Below are positions 24,811 through 33,404 of a stretch of DNA of 64,000 bases, piece by piece; positions within the stretch are counted from its first letter, which is position 1; every line of letters starts with the position of its first letter. The notes below the pieces were generated by a model. That model did not search any database, had not been told where the DNA came from, and worked only from the letters and a program-made list of their open reading frames with translations. The DNA comes from Victivallis lenta (GTDB lineage Bacteria > Verrucomicrobiota > Lentisphaeria > Victivallales > Victivallaceae): assembly GCF_009695545.1 (NCBI RefSeq), contig NZ_VUNS01000002.1:248001-312000 (forward strand), read 5' to 3'. The translations under genes were made by a program, and so were the position numbers.

Positions 24811-25427
24811 TACTTCACCTCCCCCGCCAACCGCAGGAAATTGGCCAGCAGCCGCAACCCGCAGCGCTGGCTTTTTTCGGGATGGAACTGCGCCGCAAAG
24901 CAGCGCCCGCTTCCGATGCAGGCCGAAAACGGCACGATATATTCACTCGCCGCCGCCGTGAACGCGGCATTCACCGGCACATAGTAGGAGTGGACGAAAT
25001 AGAAACAGCTCCCCTCCGGCATTCCGGCTCCGAGCGGGGAGTCCGGCCGGAACGACACCGAATTCCAGCCCATGTGCGGGACCTTCTCCCTCCCGGCCGG
25101 GAAACGCACGACGGCGCCCGGAAAAATGCCGAGTCCCGCCGCTCCGGGCGCCTCCTCGCTCGACTCGAGCAGCATCTGCATGCCGAGGCAGACGCCGAAG
25201 AAATAGCCGCCCCGCGCCAGGAATTCCGGAATCGCCCGGTCGAAGCCGCGCCGTTTCAGATTCTCCATTCCGTCGCCGAAGTTGCCGACGCCGGGGAGAA
25301 TGCAGCAGCCGAACTTCGCCAGCCCGGCGCCGGACTCGACCACCTCGACCCCGGCGCCGACGAACTCGAGCGCCTTCCGCACCGAGCCGAGGTTGCCCAT
25401 ATTGTAATCGAGAAGCGCAACGGCCAT
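24810..25427 (-). CDS. hisH: Imidazole glycerol phosphate synthase glutaminase subunit
   Basis: The 205-residue class I glutamine amidotransferase delivers ammonia to HisF in histidine synthesis. It shows ILPGVGNFGDGM, the nucleophile elbow GVCLGMQMLLE (Cys near residue 79), and the catalytic His/Glu in AQFHPEKSQ near residue 185. A ribosome-binding site (gaagggaag) precedes the ATG. HisF, HisA and the other his genes are not in this window, so the gene is detached from the rest of its pathway and leads a mixed operon with nth and an acyltransferase. Confidence 0.92.
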   Translation of the reverse strand: MAVALLDYNMGNLGSVRKALEFVGAGVEVVESGAGLAKFGCCILPGVGNFGDGMENLKRRGFDRAIPEFLARGGYFFGVCLGMQMLLESSEEAPGAAGLGIFPGAVVRFPAGREKVPHMGWNSVSFRPDSPLGAGMPEGSCFYFVHSYYVPVNAAFTAAASEYIVPFSACIGSGRCFAAQFHPEKSQRCGLRLLANFLRLAGEVK

Positions 25428-25541
25428 GAATCTTCCCTTCCTGCAATCGATTTGATGAAGCGATAATATAGCACGGGAGCGCCGTTTTTTCCATAACCCC
25501 GGCCAAATTCTCCATTTTTCCGAAAATATTCCGTTCCGCTC

Positions 25542-25570
25542 TTGACATTTTCAATAAAATCGATCATAAT
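25542..25570 (+). promoter_or_regulatory. Predicted sigma-70 promoter for the prepilin/GH99 unit
   Basis: A perfect TTGACA is followed after 17 bp by CATAAT, one mismatch from consensus. It lies in the 342-bp gap 25428-25769 between hisH and the prepilin gene, which holds no supported protein gene. The 5' untranslated region would be about 195 bases. Confidence 0.65.
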
Positions 25571-25584
25571 ATTGACAACAAAAT

Positions 25585-25596
25585 TGGATTAATCCA
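25585..25596. promoter_or_regulatory. 12-bp perfect palindrome, candidate operator
   Basis: TGGATTAATCCA lies about 15 bp downstream of the predicted -10, at or just after the transcription start. That is where a repressor would block initiation. The likeliest binder is the GntR/LacI-type regulator encoded by the second gene of the unit. A perfect 12-bp palindrome in AT-rich DNA can also arise by chance. Confidence 0.4.
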
Positions 25597-25769
25597 TTTA
25601 CTGAAAAATCAAATTGATCTGAATTTGGCGGTTCACACCGGATGAAGGAGAAACAGTATGTCGCACCGGGCAGATGCAGCACGACGATTATCGCGTACAA
25701 GTATGGAATAGGCACAGCCATTCGGACCTCTGATCGCACGGAAACTTCAAAGAAAGGAAAAATCCCCAA

Positions 25770-26555
25770 ATGAAACGCATGCGCAATCATCGTAACATAT
25801 TGCATATTAAAAGATTCCGATTCACATTGATTGAACTTCTGGTCGTTATTGCGATCATCGCGATTCTCGCCTCCATGCTGCTGCCGGCACTCAACAAGGC
25901 GCGCGACCGCGCCAAGACGGCGAACTGCGCCAGCAACCTCAAGCAGATCGGCATCGGAGACGCCCAGTACGGACAGGACTACGAGGGGTGGCTCTACGGG
26001 CCGCGCCTCAAAGCCGCCCCGCAGACGGCGGTTTCCGGCACCCTGAACACGAATTTCTGGACGATCAGCATGGCGAATCTCGGTTATATCCAGAACTACA
26101 ACACGACCCGCAAACAGGTCAACTGGATCGCGGCATGCCCGGCAACTCATCCGTACGGAAAATTCGAACATGAGATCATGGGTTATGCCAAACGCGGCAT
26201 CCACACATCGGACAAAGTCAATGTGAACCAGGACGGTTACTGGAAGGCGTCGGGCAACTCCTTCCGCCCGGTCGCACCTCCGGGAAGCTCCTATACGGAT
26301 AAAAATGAAGAGCTGCTTTCGCACCTGTCGCCTTCGATGTTCGTCACGACCTTCGACAATTTTCAGGACAACGGCGCGCGCATGACCCAGGTCGTCTATG
26401 CGACGTTCGAAAGCCTGAGCCTCTCCCACAGCGGCAAAGCCAACGTCCTCTTCCACGACGGTCATGTCGAGGCTACCCGGAGCGCCTGCAGCAGAACCTT
26501 CTCGGCCTGCGTCGACCCCGTCAGTCAAACCAAGCGGCTCTGGGTCGGCCCCTAG
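25770..26555 (+). CDS. Prepilin-type cleavage/methylation protein with H-X9-DG motif
   Basis: The 261-residue protein has a basic leader followed by a type IV prepilin-like helix ([20 protein letters not shown]). It also has [20 protein letters not shown], the usual continuation in Lentisphaerota and Planctomycetota paralogues. Near the C-terminus [12 protein letters not shown] fits the H-X9-DG motif exactly. The residue before the FTLIE helix is Arg, not the usual Gly. Such proteins are exported pseudopilin-like products, present in very many copies in these phyla, and their function is unknown. AAGGAAAAA precedes the ATG. It heads the regulator/GH99 unit. Confidence 0.88.
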   Translation: MKRMRNHRNILHIKRFRFTLIELLVVIAIIAILASMLLPALNKARDRAKTANCASNLKQIGIGDAQYGQDYEGWLYGPRLKAAPQTAVSGTLNTNFWTISMANLGYIQNYNTTRKQVNWIAACPATHPYGKFEHEIMGYAKRGIHTSDKVNVNQDGYWKASGNSFRPVAPPGSSYTDKNEELLSHLSPSMFVTTFDNFQDNGARMTQVVYATFESLSLSHSGKANVLFHDGHVEATRSACSRTFSACVDPVSQTKRLWVGP

Positions 26556-26580
26556 AACCGGCAGCAAGGAACACTTTATC

Positions 26581-27699
26581 ATGATTGCAACACCGGTTTC
26601 CCCCCGCAGCCAGGTCAAGGAGGCGCTGCTTGAGAGTATCCGCCGTCAGGATGTCGGCACCCGCCTCGCGCCGGAGCGCCGGCTGGCCGAAGAATTCGGC
26701 GTCAGCCGCTCGACCATGACCAAGGTGCTCGAAGAACTCGTCAAGGAAGGCTACCTCTCCCGCCGGATCGGCAGCGGAACCTTCATCATGCCGCGCGACA
26801 GCGAAATCGCCTCGACCCGGCTTCCGGTCCGGGCGCGCGGCGAACTCCTCATCGCCTCGCCCGACTTCTTCTCGTACTCTCTGTGGGAACGGCTGCACAC
26901 CCTGGAAATCGGGGCGATGCGCGAAAATCTGCAGGTGGTCAATATGAAAATCCACCCGGAATCGGATTTCGACTCACTCTTCGAACTGGCCGACAACTGC
27001 CGGAATCTGCTCGGCATCATCGTGAACGCCGGACTGCCGACGCCCAAATCCGCGCTGAAGCGGCTCGACGAAACCGGAGTGCCGGTCGTCATCATCGGAG
27101 AGCTCGACAACATCAAGCTCTACCGGAACATCCGCACGGTCAGCAGCAATCACTTTCAATCCGGCTACCTGAAGATGAAGACCCTGCTGCAGGCGGGACA
27201 CACCCGGATCGGCTTCATTCCGAACGACCCGCCGTCGATCGCCCAGCAGGAGTGCATCCGCGGCATGAAGGAGGCTGTGCGGGAGTACCGGTTCCGCTGG
27301 CGCGACCTCGTGCTGCCGGACAGCTCGATCGAGTTCTGGCAGGACCCGATGAAAAACGGCTGCGTCCAGGCCCGCGAAGTGCTGAAGCGCGCCCCGGACG
27401 TGACCGGGCTCGTGGTGGACACGATCCCCGGCGCGATCGGGGCGCTGCGCGCGGTGCTCGAGAGCGGCCGCAGCTGTCCCGGCGACGTCAGCATCATCAC
27501 GGCCCAGAGCTATGCCGGGATCGAGGAGTACACCTACCCGAGCCTGTCGACCGTGATCGCCTCCAACGAAAAAATCTGCCGGACCGCGCTGGAAATCATC
27601 CTGCAGCCGAAACGCACTCTGTCACGCGAGTTCATCATCGACATGGAATTCATCGCCCGGGAGAGCATCCGGGACCTGAACGCGGAGAGACAGCCGTGA
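26581..27699 (+). CDS. GntR-family regulator with LacI-type ligand-binding domain
   Basis: The 372-residue protein begins at ATG 26581 (a longer frame upstream overlaps the prepilin gene). Residues 10-75 are a GntR winged helix (APERRLAEEFGVSRSTMTKV, EELVKEGYLSRRIGSGTFI). From about residue 90 a periplasmic-binding-protein-like domain follows (LLGIIVNAGLPTPKSALKRL, AGHTRIGFIPNDPPS, CPGDVSIITAQSYAGIEEYT). This architecture senses a sugar and usually represses neighbouring glycoside hydrolase genes. Its stop overlaps the next start (GTGA), so it is co-translated with the GH99-like pair. Confidence 0.9.
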   Translation: MIATPVSPRSQVKEALLESIRRQDVGTRLAPERRLAEEFGVSRSTMTKVLEELVKEGYLSRRIGSGTFIMPRDSEIASTRLPVRARGELLIASPDFFSYSLWERLHTLEIGAMRENLQVVNMKIHPESDFDSLFELADNCRNLLGIIVNAGLPTPKSALKRLDETGVPVVIIGELDNIKLYRNIRTVSSNHFQSGYLKMKTLLQAGHTRIGFIPNDPPSIAQQECIRGMKEAVREYRFRWRDLVLPDSSIEFWQDPMKNGCVQAREVLKRAPDVTGLVVDTIPGAIGALRAVLESGRSCPGDVSIITAQSYAGIEEYTYPSLSTVIASNEKICRTALEIILQPKRTLSREFIIDMEFIARESIRDLNAERQP

Positions 27700-29654
27700 A
27701 ACGAACCCTCCTGACCCTTGCGGCGGCAGCGGCCGCCTTCCCGCTCTTTGCGGCGCCCGGCGACGAACATCTCCGGCAGTATGCCGAAAGCGTTCCCGGA
27801 GACGCCGCCGTCGAAGCGGCCTCGAAACTCAACGTGAAAGTCCCGGTCTTCGCGCGGGAGTGGCATATCTGGACCGGCGTGCCTTACGGCGACCGGCCGA
27901 CCGTTCCGCGCTGGACGCACTGGAACGGGGAGAAGAAGTTCGGCCGATACGATCCGGCAACCACGATCGAACAGCTCCGTCCCGGCAGTTCCTGGCGGCG
28001 AAACCTGAACTGCGCCGGCTATCCCCTGCCGGGCCCCTACGACCCCGGCCGCCCCGGCATCATCCGCTGGCAGCTCGAAACCGCGCGCAATGCCGGAATC
28101 GAATGCATGTATCTGCACCTCTGGCCGTCGCTCTGGGACGACGGCGCCGACCTGACGCCGCAGCCGCTTTTCGAGCGCGCGCTCGATATCGCGGCCGAAC
28201 TCGGCTACCCCATAGCGATCCACGACGAGATCGCCTTCCGGCGGCCGAACATCACCAAGGCGCAGCTCTTCGAAAACAGCGTCCGCCGGACAGCCCTTCT
28301 CGTCAGGCGTTACGGAAAGCATCCGGGCTGGTACAAAACGGACGGCCTGCCGGTCTACTACTTCCAGAACTGGAACGGCTGGATCAAACCGCCCGAGCTC
28401 GAACGCTATTTCGCGGAGGTCGAAAAGCAGGCCGGTCCGGTCTACTGGGTCTACGAGGGCCCCGACAGCGAAGCGGCCTTCCGGATCCCGCAGATCAGGG
28501 CGGTCCTGTCGCACAACAACAGCTGGTTCCTCCATACGCCGCCGCACGGCGCCGGGCCGCACCCGTGGGAGAAGCTCGACGCTTCGATGGAGCGCGCCGT
28601 GAAGCTCGCCCGCAAACACGGCAAGAAGTTCGGCATGATGGTCTATACGCGCTTCAACAACAACTTCGACCGCGGCAATCCGGGGCGCGGGCGGATTCCG
28701 GCCGAGAACGGCATGTTCTTCGTAGATTCGGTCAGGCGGACGATGAAATTCAAGCCGGATTTCTACATCTTCACCCAATGGAACGATTTCGAGGAGAGCG
28801 CCTTCATCGAACCGGGCTGGGACTTCGACGGTTTCAACGGCGATCCGTACCGCTACTGCCGGATCGTCGCGGCGATGCAGGGCAAAACCTTCCGCCCCGC
28901 CCCGCTGCCGCCCCGCGCGGAGGTCGATCCGTATATCCGCCATAAGCTCTACGGCGACACCGCGCCGGGCGATCTCGGACCGGTCTTTGCACGGGTGCGC
29001 CCGCAGAACGGAACGCTCCCCCTGCCGTGGGCGGAGGACGGCCCCGTTCCGGCCGTTCTGAGAGTGGTTCAGGACAATCTCGCCCGCTGGACGCCCGGCG
29101 ACGCAGAATACCGGGGGCAGAAGCTCCGCCTCGCAAATTGGAGCGCGCCGGATGCGGACGGAACCATCGAGGGCGGCCGGGAACTCCGGTTCTACGCGCC
29201 CGGCCTTGCGAATCGCACCGCAACCCCGCGCTGGATCGGCATCCGCCATTCGGTTCCGGCCGGTACGAAGCTGACCGTCAACTACCGTTCCGTCCATGAA
29301 AATTACCGGATCGATTCACGCTGGGAACGCCGTTCCCTCAACCTCGACTCCGGCGTCACGCTGCCGATGGCGGACGGCTCGGTCTTCAGCTGGGTCCCGG
29401 CGTGGGGGGACCGATTCTGCGGGGAAGAGGGCGACCTTCTGATCCGGCTCTCCGGCAAAAAGGGGAAAAGCCGCATTCACGAGGTCATCATCTGGTCGCC
29501 GGAGATGGAGGAGCATTCCGCCGCCCCCTCCGGCGCAATCCCCGTTCCGGCCGGCATTGACCCGGCCCGGCCGTTCGTGGCGGCAGCCTACGACGAAGCC
29601 GGCAACCCGGGCATTCCGCATCTGTTCGCACCAACCCAGGAGGAATCCGAATGA
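27696..29654 (+). CDS. Secreted GH99-like / WbsX-type glycosidase (1)
   Basis: The 652-residue protein starts at a GTG overlapping the regulator stop, with GGAGAG upstream. It has a clear Sec signal (LLTLAAAAAAFPLFAAPG). Residues 45-430 form a TIM-barrel related to GH71/GH99/WbsX domains. Supporting motifs are YDPGRPGIIRWQLETARNAG, HPGWYKTDGLPVYYFQNWNG and FTQWNDFEESAFIEPGWDF, the last matching the WNEW-E-EP signature. The C-terminal 200 residues are beta-rich and may bind carbohydrate. GH99 enzymes are endo-alpha-mannan/mannosidases, but this branch is divergent and the substrate is not known. Confidence 0.78.
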   Translation: MKRTLLTLAAAAAAFPLFAAPGDEHLRQYAESVPGDAAVEAASKLNVKVPVFAREWHIWTGVPYGDRPTVPRWTHWNGEKKFGRYDPATTIEQLRPGSSWRRNLNCAGYPLPGPYDPGRPGIIRWQLETARNAGIECMYLHLWPSLWDDGADLTPQPLFERALDIAAELGYPIAIHDEIAFRRPNITKAQLFENSVRRTALLVRRYGKHPGWYKTDGLPVYYFQNWNGWIKPPELERYFAEVEKQAGPVYWVYEGPDSEAAFRIPQIRAVLSHNNSWFLHTPPHGAGPHPWEKLDASMERAVKLARKHGKKFGMMVYTRFNNNFDRGNPGRGRIPAENGMFFVDSVRRTMKFKPDFYIFTQWNDFEESAFIEPGWDFDGFNGDPYRYCRIVAAMQGKTFRPAPLPPRAEVDPYIRHKLYGDTAPGDLGPVFARVRPQNGTLPLPWAEDGPVPAVLRVVQDNLARWTPGDAEYRGQKLRLANWSAPDADGTIEGGRELRFYAPGLANRTATPRWIGIRHSVPAGTKLTVNYRSVHENYRIDSRWERRSLNLDSGVTLPMADGSVFSWVPAWGDRFCGEEGDLLIRLSGKKGKSRIHEVIIWSPEMEEHSAAPSGAIPVPAGIDPARPFVAAAYDEAGNPGIPHLFAPTQEESE

Positions 29655-32224
29655 ACCTGTTTGCCAGACTCGCCGCGGTCGCCTGCTCGGCCTCCGCACT
29701 CTTGTTCACCGCCGCAGCAGCCGGACCCGAACTCGGGCCGGAAAGCTTCGGCATCCTGAAAGACAAACCGACCTACATCCAGGAGTGGCATATCTGGTGG
29801 GGGTTTCCGTACCCGGATTCCCGGCGGCCTTTCTCCCATATGGATTCGACCCTGACCGCCTCCGGCGAACCCTGGCGGCTGGACTGGAACCGCAACGGCT
29901 ATCCGCTGGTCGGGCTCTACGATTCGGCCAATCCCGACATCATCCGCTGGCAGATCCGCTGCATGAAAGCGGCCGGGCTGGACTCGGTCGCGGTCATGAT
30001 CCATCCCGACAACGGCAAAGGAATCGAATTCATCCAGGAAGCCCCCGAGGATATGATCCGGACCATTCTCGACATCGCCGCGGAAGAGAAATTCCCGGTC
30101 TTTTTCATGGATGAAGTCGCATTCCGCAAAGGTTCGGTATCGCAGAACCCCGAAATCATGGCGCAGAGAATCATCCGTTTCCTGAAAAAATATGCGTCGA
30201 GTCCCGGTTTTTACCGCGTGGACGGCAAACCGGTCTATTATTTCCAGACCTACGGCTGGAGCGTGAAGCCTGAAGAGCTCGAGGCGATGTTCCGGAAGGT
30301 CGAAACCGCCGCCGGACCGGTCCACTGGATGATCTTCGGCGCAGTCAACCGCTTCGGGAAGATCCCGCAGCTGGCCTGGATGGTCGACGGCGCCAGCCAT
30401 CACCGCCGCAGCAAGGAGACCCGCGCCTGGCAGCTGAACGAGCAGGCCCCCGCCCATATCTTCTCCGCCGGGCACAAACTCGGCAAAAAGATCACCGACA
30501 TGCAGTATCCGAAATTCGACGGCACCAGCCAGCCGTGGCGGCAGACCGGCGTCGCCCAGTACGGGCTCGGCGGACGCACGCTCGAAACCACGATCCTGAA
30601 TTCGCTCCGGAGCAATCCGGACTTCATCATGCTGTCGAGCTGGAACGACTGGGAGGAAGGCGCAAACTTCGAACCCGGCTGGGACTTCGACGGCTTTTCC
30701 GGCGATCCGTACCTCTACTGCCGCGTCATCGCCCATCTGCGCGGCCGGGAATTCGTTCCGCCGCCGCTCCCGCCGAAGGAGGCGGTCCACCCGACCATCC
30801 GGGAGAAACTCGGCTACGGCGACGGCGCCGGGCCGCTGGTCGAGAAAATCGAACGCTCCCACAACCGCGGCGGTGCGCTTGCGGTGACCGTCCGCGACAC
30901 CGCCTCCGAAGTCGCCGCGCTCGAAGCGGTCTGGAACGGCGATCTCTACTATCTCGCACCGCAGTCCGCCGGGGGCAGACCGCAGGGCGCTCTCGTTCCC
31001 CGGAGCGAGCTGCCGAAGAGCGAGCTTCAGCAGAACCTCTTCGGCTACACGCCGGGCCGCGCGGTACCGCTCCCGGGCGGAGAAATCGCATTCACCGTGC
31101 CGGAGCCCGAAAAACTGCCGGAAACCTTCGCGGTCGGCACGGCAACCGTGTTCGATCCGGAGAATCCGATGCAGAAGGTGACGGTCCGCATGGCCAACCG
31201 GACACCGGTTCTCCTGCGCGAACCGACCGGGGGAAAACAGGCCGACTGCACGCTCTCCTTCACTCCGTATCCGCGCGACAGTCAGTTTCCGGCCGCACTC
31301 TGGAACGGCTGGCGCACGGCGGTTGCCGTCAATCCGCGCCCGGTCGACCTCGCGTCGAAGCCGCTCACGCTCAACGCCGACGGCGCGAAGCTCGGGCTCA
31401 TCTCGATTCTCGGCGAACCGCGCGAAGAACGCACCGTCACCGGCGGAGTCCCGTTCGACGCAGAGGGGAAAATCAAGACTTTTTATCTGACGCTCCCGGA
31501 CGAGATTCTCGGCACGCCCGGCGCGCACTTCGTCTGGCTCCGCGCCCGCGACGCAGCCGGAAACTGGGGGAGTCCGGTCCTCTACGCCGTGCCGAATTAC
31601 GAATTCTTCGACCGGGGCGGCGCGAATGCCGTGCAGGAGCCCGAACTCGAAGTTCCGGGCGCGCTGCTCGCCGACAACTGCTCCCGCCCCGAGCTCTGGA
31701 AACCGCTCTCCGGCGGAAAGCCGGCGGTCAAGCCGTATGTCCGCAAGGAGACTTCGAGCCGCTTTGAACTCGGCAACACGCTGGTCTGCCGCGAACTGCC
31801 CCGGCCGGCCGGAGACGGCTTCCGGCTGACCTTCGACGCGATTCACAAGAACGCGCAGCGCTATCTCGTCGTCGCCCTGACCGACGCCGAAGGCAAACGC
31901 GGCTACGGCGTGGGCTGGGATTCGTCCCGCCCCGACATCGCGGAGGGAACCGGATTCGTGCATATCCTGAAGCTGGAAGGAGAGAAACCGCTCGACTGGA
32001 ACATCGGCGGAAAACGGCTCGCCAATACGGCGTCGGGACACCCCGCGCTCTCCGGGGAGCCGGCCCGGTTTGAATTCACGCTCCGCGGCGGCGTCCTCAC
32101 GCTGAAAATAGACGGCAAAGTCGTCGCCTCCGCCAAAGACGACAGCTTCCGGAGCTTCAGCCGTCTCTACCTGCGCGGCAACCAGAGCCAGCTGATCGAC
32201 AACATCGTCCTCACCGAACTCTGA
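29651..32224 (+). CDS. Secreted GH99-like / WbsX-type glycosidase (2) with C-terminal beta-sandwich
   Basis: This 857-residue paralogue of the previous gene overlaps it by 4 bp (ATGA), with AGGAGGAAT upstream. It has a signal peptide (FARLAAVACSASALLFTAAA) and the same barrel (YIQEWHIWWGFPYPDS, LSSWNDWEEGANFEPGWDF). Compared with its neighbour it has an extra beta-rich middle region and a C-terminal LamG/DUF1080-like sandwich ending KIDGKVVASAKDD and LIDNIVLTEL. The pair probably attacks the same polysaccharide with different modes of binding. Catalytic residues are not assigned. Confidence 0.78.
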   Translation: MNLFARLAAVACSASALLFTAAAAGPELGPESFGILKDKPTYIQEWHIWWGFPYPDSRRPFSHMDSTLTASGEPWRLDWNRNGYPLVGLYDSANPDIIRWQIRCMKAAGLDSVAVMIHPDNGKGIEFIQEAPEDMIRTILDIAAEEKFPVFFMDEVAFRKGSVSQNPEIMAQRIIRFLKKYASSPGFYRVDGKPVYYFQTYGWSVKPEELEAMFRKVETAAGPVHWMIFGAVNRFGKIPQLAWMVDGASHHRRSKETRAWQLNEQAPAHIFSAGHKLGKKITDMQYPKFDGTSQPWRQTGVAQYGLGGRTLETTILNSLRSNPDFIMLSSWNDWEEGANFEPGWDFDGFSGDPYLYCRVIAHLRGREFVPPPLPPKEAVHPTIREKLGYGDGAGPLVEKIERSHNRGGALAVTVRDTASEVAALEAVWNGDLYYLAPQSAGGRPQGALVPRSELPKSELQQNLFGYTPGRAVPLPGGEIAFTVPEPEKLPETFAVGTATVFDPENPMQKVTVRMANRTPVLLREPTGGKQADCTLSFTPYPRDSQFPAALWNGWRTAVAVNPRPVDLASKPLTLNADGAKLGLISILGEPREERTVTGGVPFDAEGKIKTFYLTLPDEILGTPGAHFVWLRARDAAGNWGSPVLYAVPNYEFFDRGGANAVQEPELEVPGALLADNCSRPELWKPLSGGKPAVKPYVRKETSSRFELGNTLVCRELPRPAGDGFRLTFDAIHKNAQRYLVVALTDAEGKRGYGVGWDSSRPDIAEGTGFVHILKLEGEKPLDWNIGGKRLANTASGHPALSGEPARFEFTLRGGVLTLKIDGKVVASAKDDSFRSFSRLYLRGNQSQLIDNIVLTEL

Positions 32225-32247
32225 CCGTCCGTGCGGCGACCCGGCGC

Positions 32248-33075
32248 TCAGTCGAGCGCAAAGAGCGCCCGGGTCAGGACGGCGAACTGGTCGACGGCAA
32301 GCTTGTCGGGACGGATCTCGGGCGGAAGGTTCACTGCCGCGAGCGCGGCGGCCGCCTTCTCCTTCCCGTAATTCTGCCCGAGCACCTTGCCCATCTGTTT
32401 GCGGCGCTGCGCAAAGACGGTTTTGACCACGCCGGGCAGCAGCCGGCAGAGCTCCGGCTTTTCGGCATAGCGGTCGTGCCGGCGGAACGAGACGATGGCG
32501 GAATCGACCTCCGGCGGCGGAAAAAACACCTCCGGCGGCACGATCTTTTCGAGCTTCACATCATACCGCAACTGGGTCCGCACCGACAGCGCGCCGTAAT
32601 TTTTAGTACCGGGCACGGCGCTCAGCCGCTCGCCCATCTCGCGCTGAAGCATGAAGAACATCGACTCCGGCGGATTCGGCAGATCGAGCATCCGGGCGAT
32701 GAAGATCGTACTGATCGAATACGGCAGATTCGCGATCGCGCGGAACGGCCGGTTTTCGAGCAGTTCGACGTAATCGACCCGGCAGGCGTCGGCCTCGGTC
32801 AGGTGAAAGTTCCCTTTTTCGATATGCGTGCGCAGATACTCCGCGATGCGGTGGTCGAACTCGACCGCATAAACCTCGGCTCCGGCCTTGAGCAGCCGGG
32901 AAGTCAATGCTCCGAAGCCGGGGCCGACCTCGAGGATCCGCTCTCCCTTTCCCGGAGCGCTCAGCCGCACGATGTAATCGAGCAGATTCCCGTCGAGCAG
33001 AAAGTTCTGTCCGAGGCCGCGCCCCGGACGCATGCCGATCGACTCCAGCGCCGCCGTCAGCTGCTGCTTGTTCAT
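32248..33075 (-). CDS. rsmA: 16S rRNA dimethyladenosine transferase RsmA (KsgA)
   Basis: This 275-residue enzyme dimethylates A1518 and A1519 of 16S rRNA. It has the family motifs PGRGLGQNFLLD, the SAM-binding ILEVGPGFGALTSRLLKAG, and the catalytic NLPYSIST near residue 115. The C-terminal helical domain ends LAVDQFAVLTRALFALD. The ATG at 33075 is preceded by the stop of the zinc-ribbon gene (TGATATG), while a longer reading gives only a low-complexity Ala run that overlaps that gene. It is convergent with the GH99 operon, 23 bp away. Confidence 0.93.
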   Translation of the reverse strand: MNKQQLTAALESIGMRPGRGLGQNFLLDGNLLDYIVRLSAPGKGERILEVGPGFGALTSRLLKAGAEVYAVEFDHRIAEYLRTHIEKGNFHLTEADACRVDYVELLENRPFRAIANLPYSISTIFIARMLDLPNPPESMFFMLQREMGERLSAVPGTKNYGALSVRTQLRYDVKLEKIVPPEVFFPPPEVDSAIVSFRRHDRYAEKPELCRLLPGVVKTVFAQRRKQMGKVLGQNYGKEKAAAALAAVNLPPEIRPDKLAVDQFAVLTRALFALD

Positions 33076-33076
33076 A

Positions 33077-33304
33077 TCAGTGACCGCCGCAGCCGCAGCT
33101 GCCGCCGCATTTATGGGCCGACGGGCAGACATCACGGTTCGCGCACGAACGCGGTCCCTTGTTCAGCACCGCCGCAAACCGGCTCGGCAGCTTCTCGAGA
33201 TCGGCGGAACCGCACTTCGGGCACTCGGCCTCGGAGTCGAAACGGGGGACGAGCAGCTCGCACTCAATCCCGCACGCCTTGCATTTATAATTGAAAATCG
33301 GCAT
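33077..33304 (-). CDS. FmdB-type zinc-ribbon protein
   Basis: The 75-residue protein has the FmdB/regulatory zinc-ribbon motif: MPIFNYKCKACGIECELLV followed by CPKCGSADLEKLPSRF. A His/Cys/Gly-rich tail (CGGSCGCGGH) could bind further metal. The ATG has AAAGGA upstream, and rsmA follows one base after the stop. The family is often annotated as a putative regulatory protein, but its function is not established. Confidence 0.85.
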   Translation of the reverse strand: MPIFNYKCKACGIECELLVPRFDSEAECPKCGSADLEKLPSRFAAVLNKGPRSCANRDVCPSAHKCGGSCGCGGH

Positions 33305-33404
33305 AAAACAATCCTTTCGCTCGATTCATCTCATCCGGTTAATTTACACTGCTCCCCGCCATTTTTCCAGCCGGAGCCTTTCACTTTTTCCAAATGCGGG
33401 CAAT

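Noticed and set aside
25658-25711. A 17-codon ORF with a good ribosome-binding site in the leader of the prepilin gene.
   Set aside because: The site (gaaggag) is good, but the peptide has no run of one amino acid and no terminator or antiterminator pair follows, so a leader-peptide attenuator is not supported.
29588-32041. An 817-codon minus-strand frame opposite the second GH99-like gene.
   Set aside because: The plus-strand reading has a signal peptide and homology to its neighbour; the minus reading has neither.
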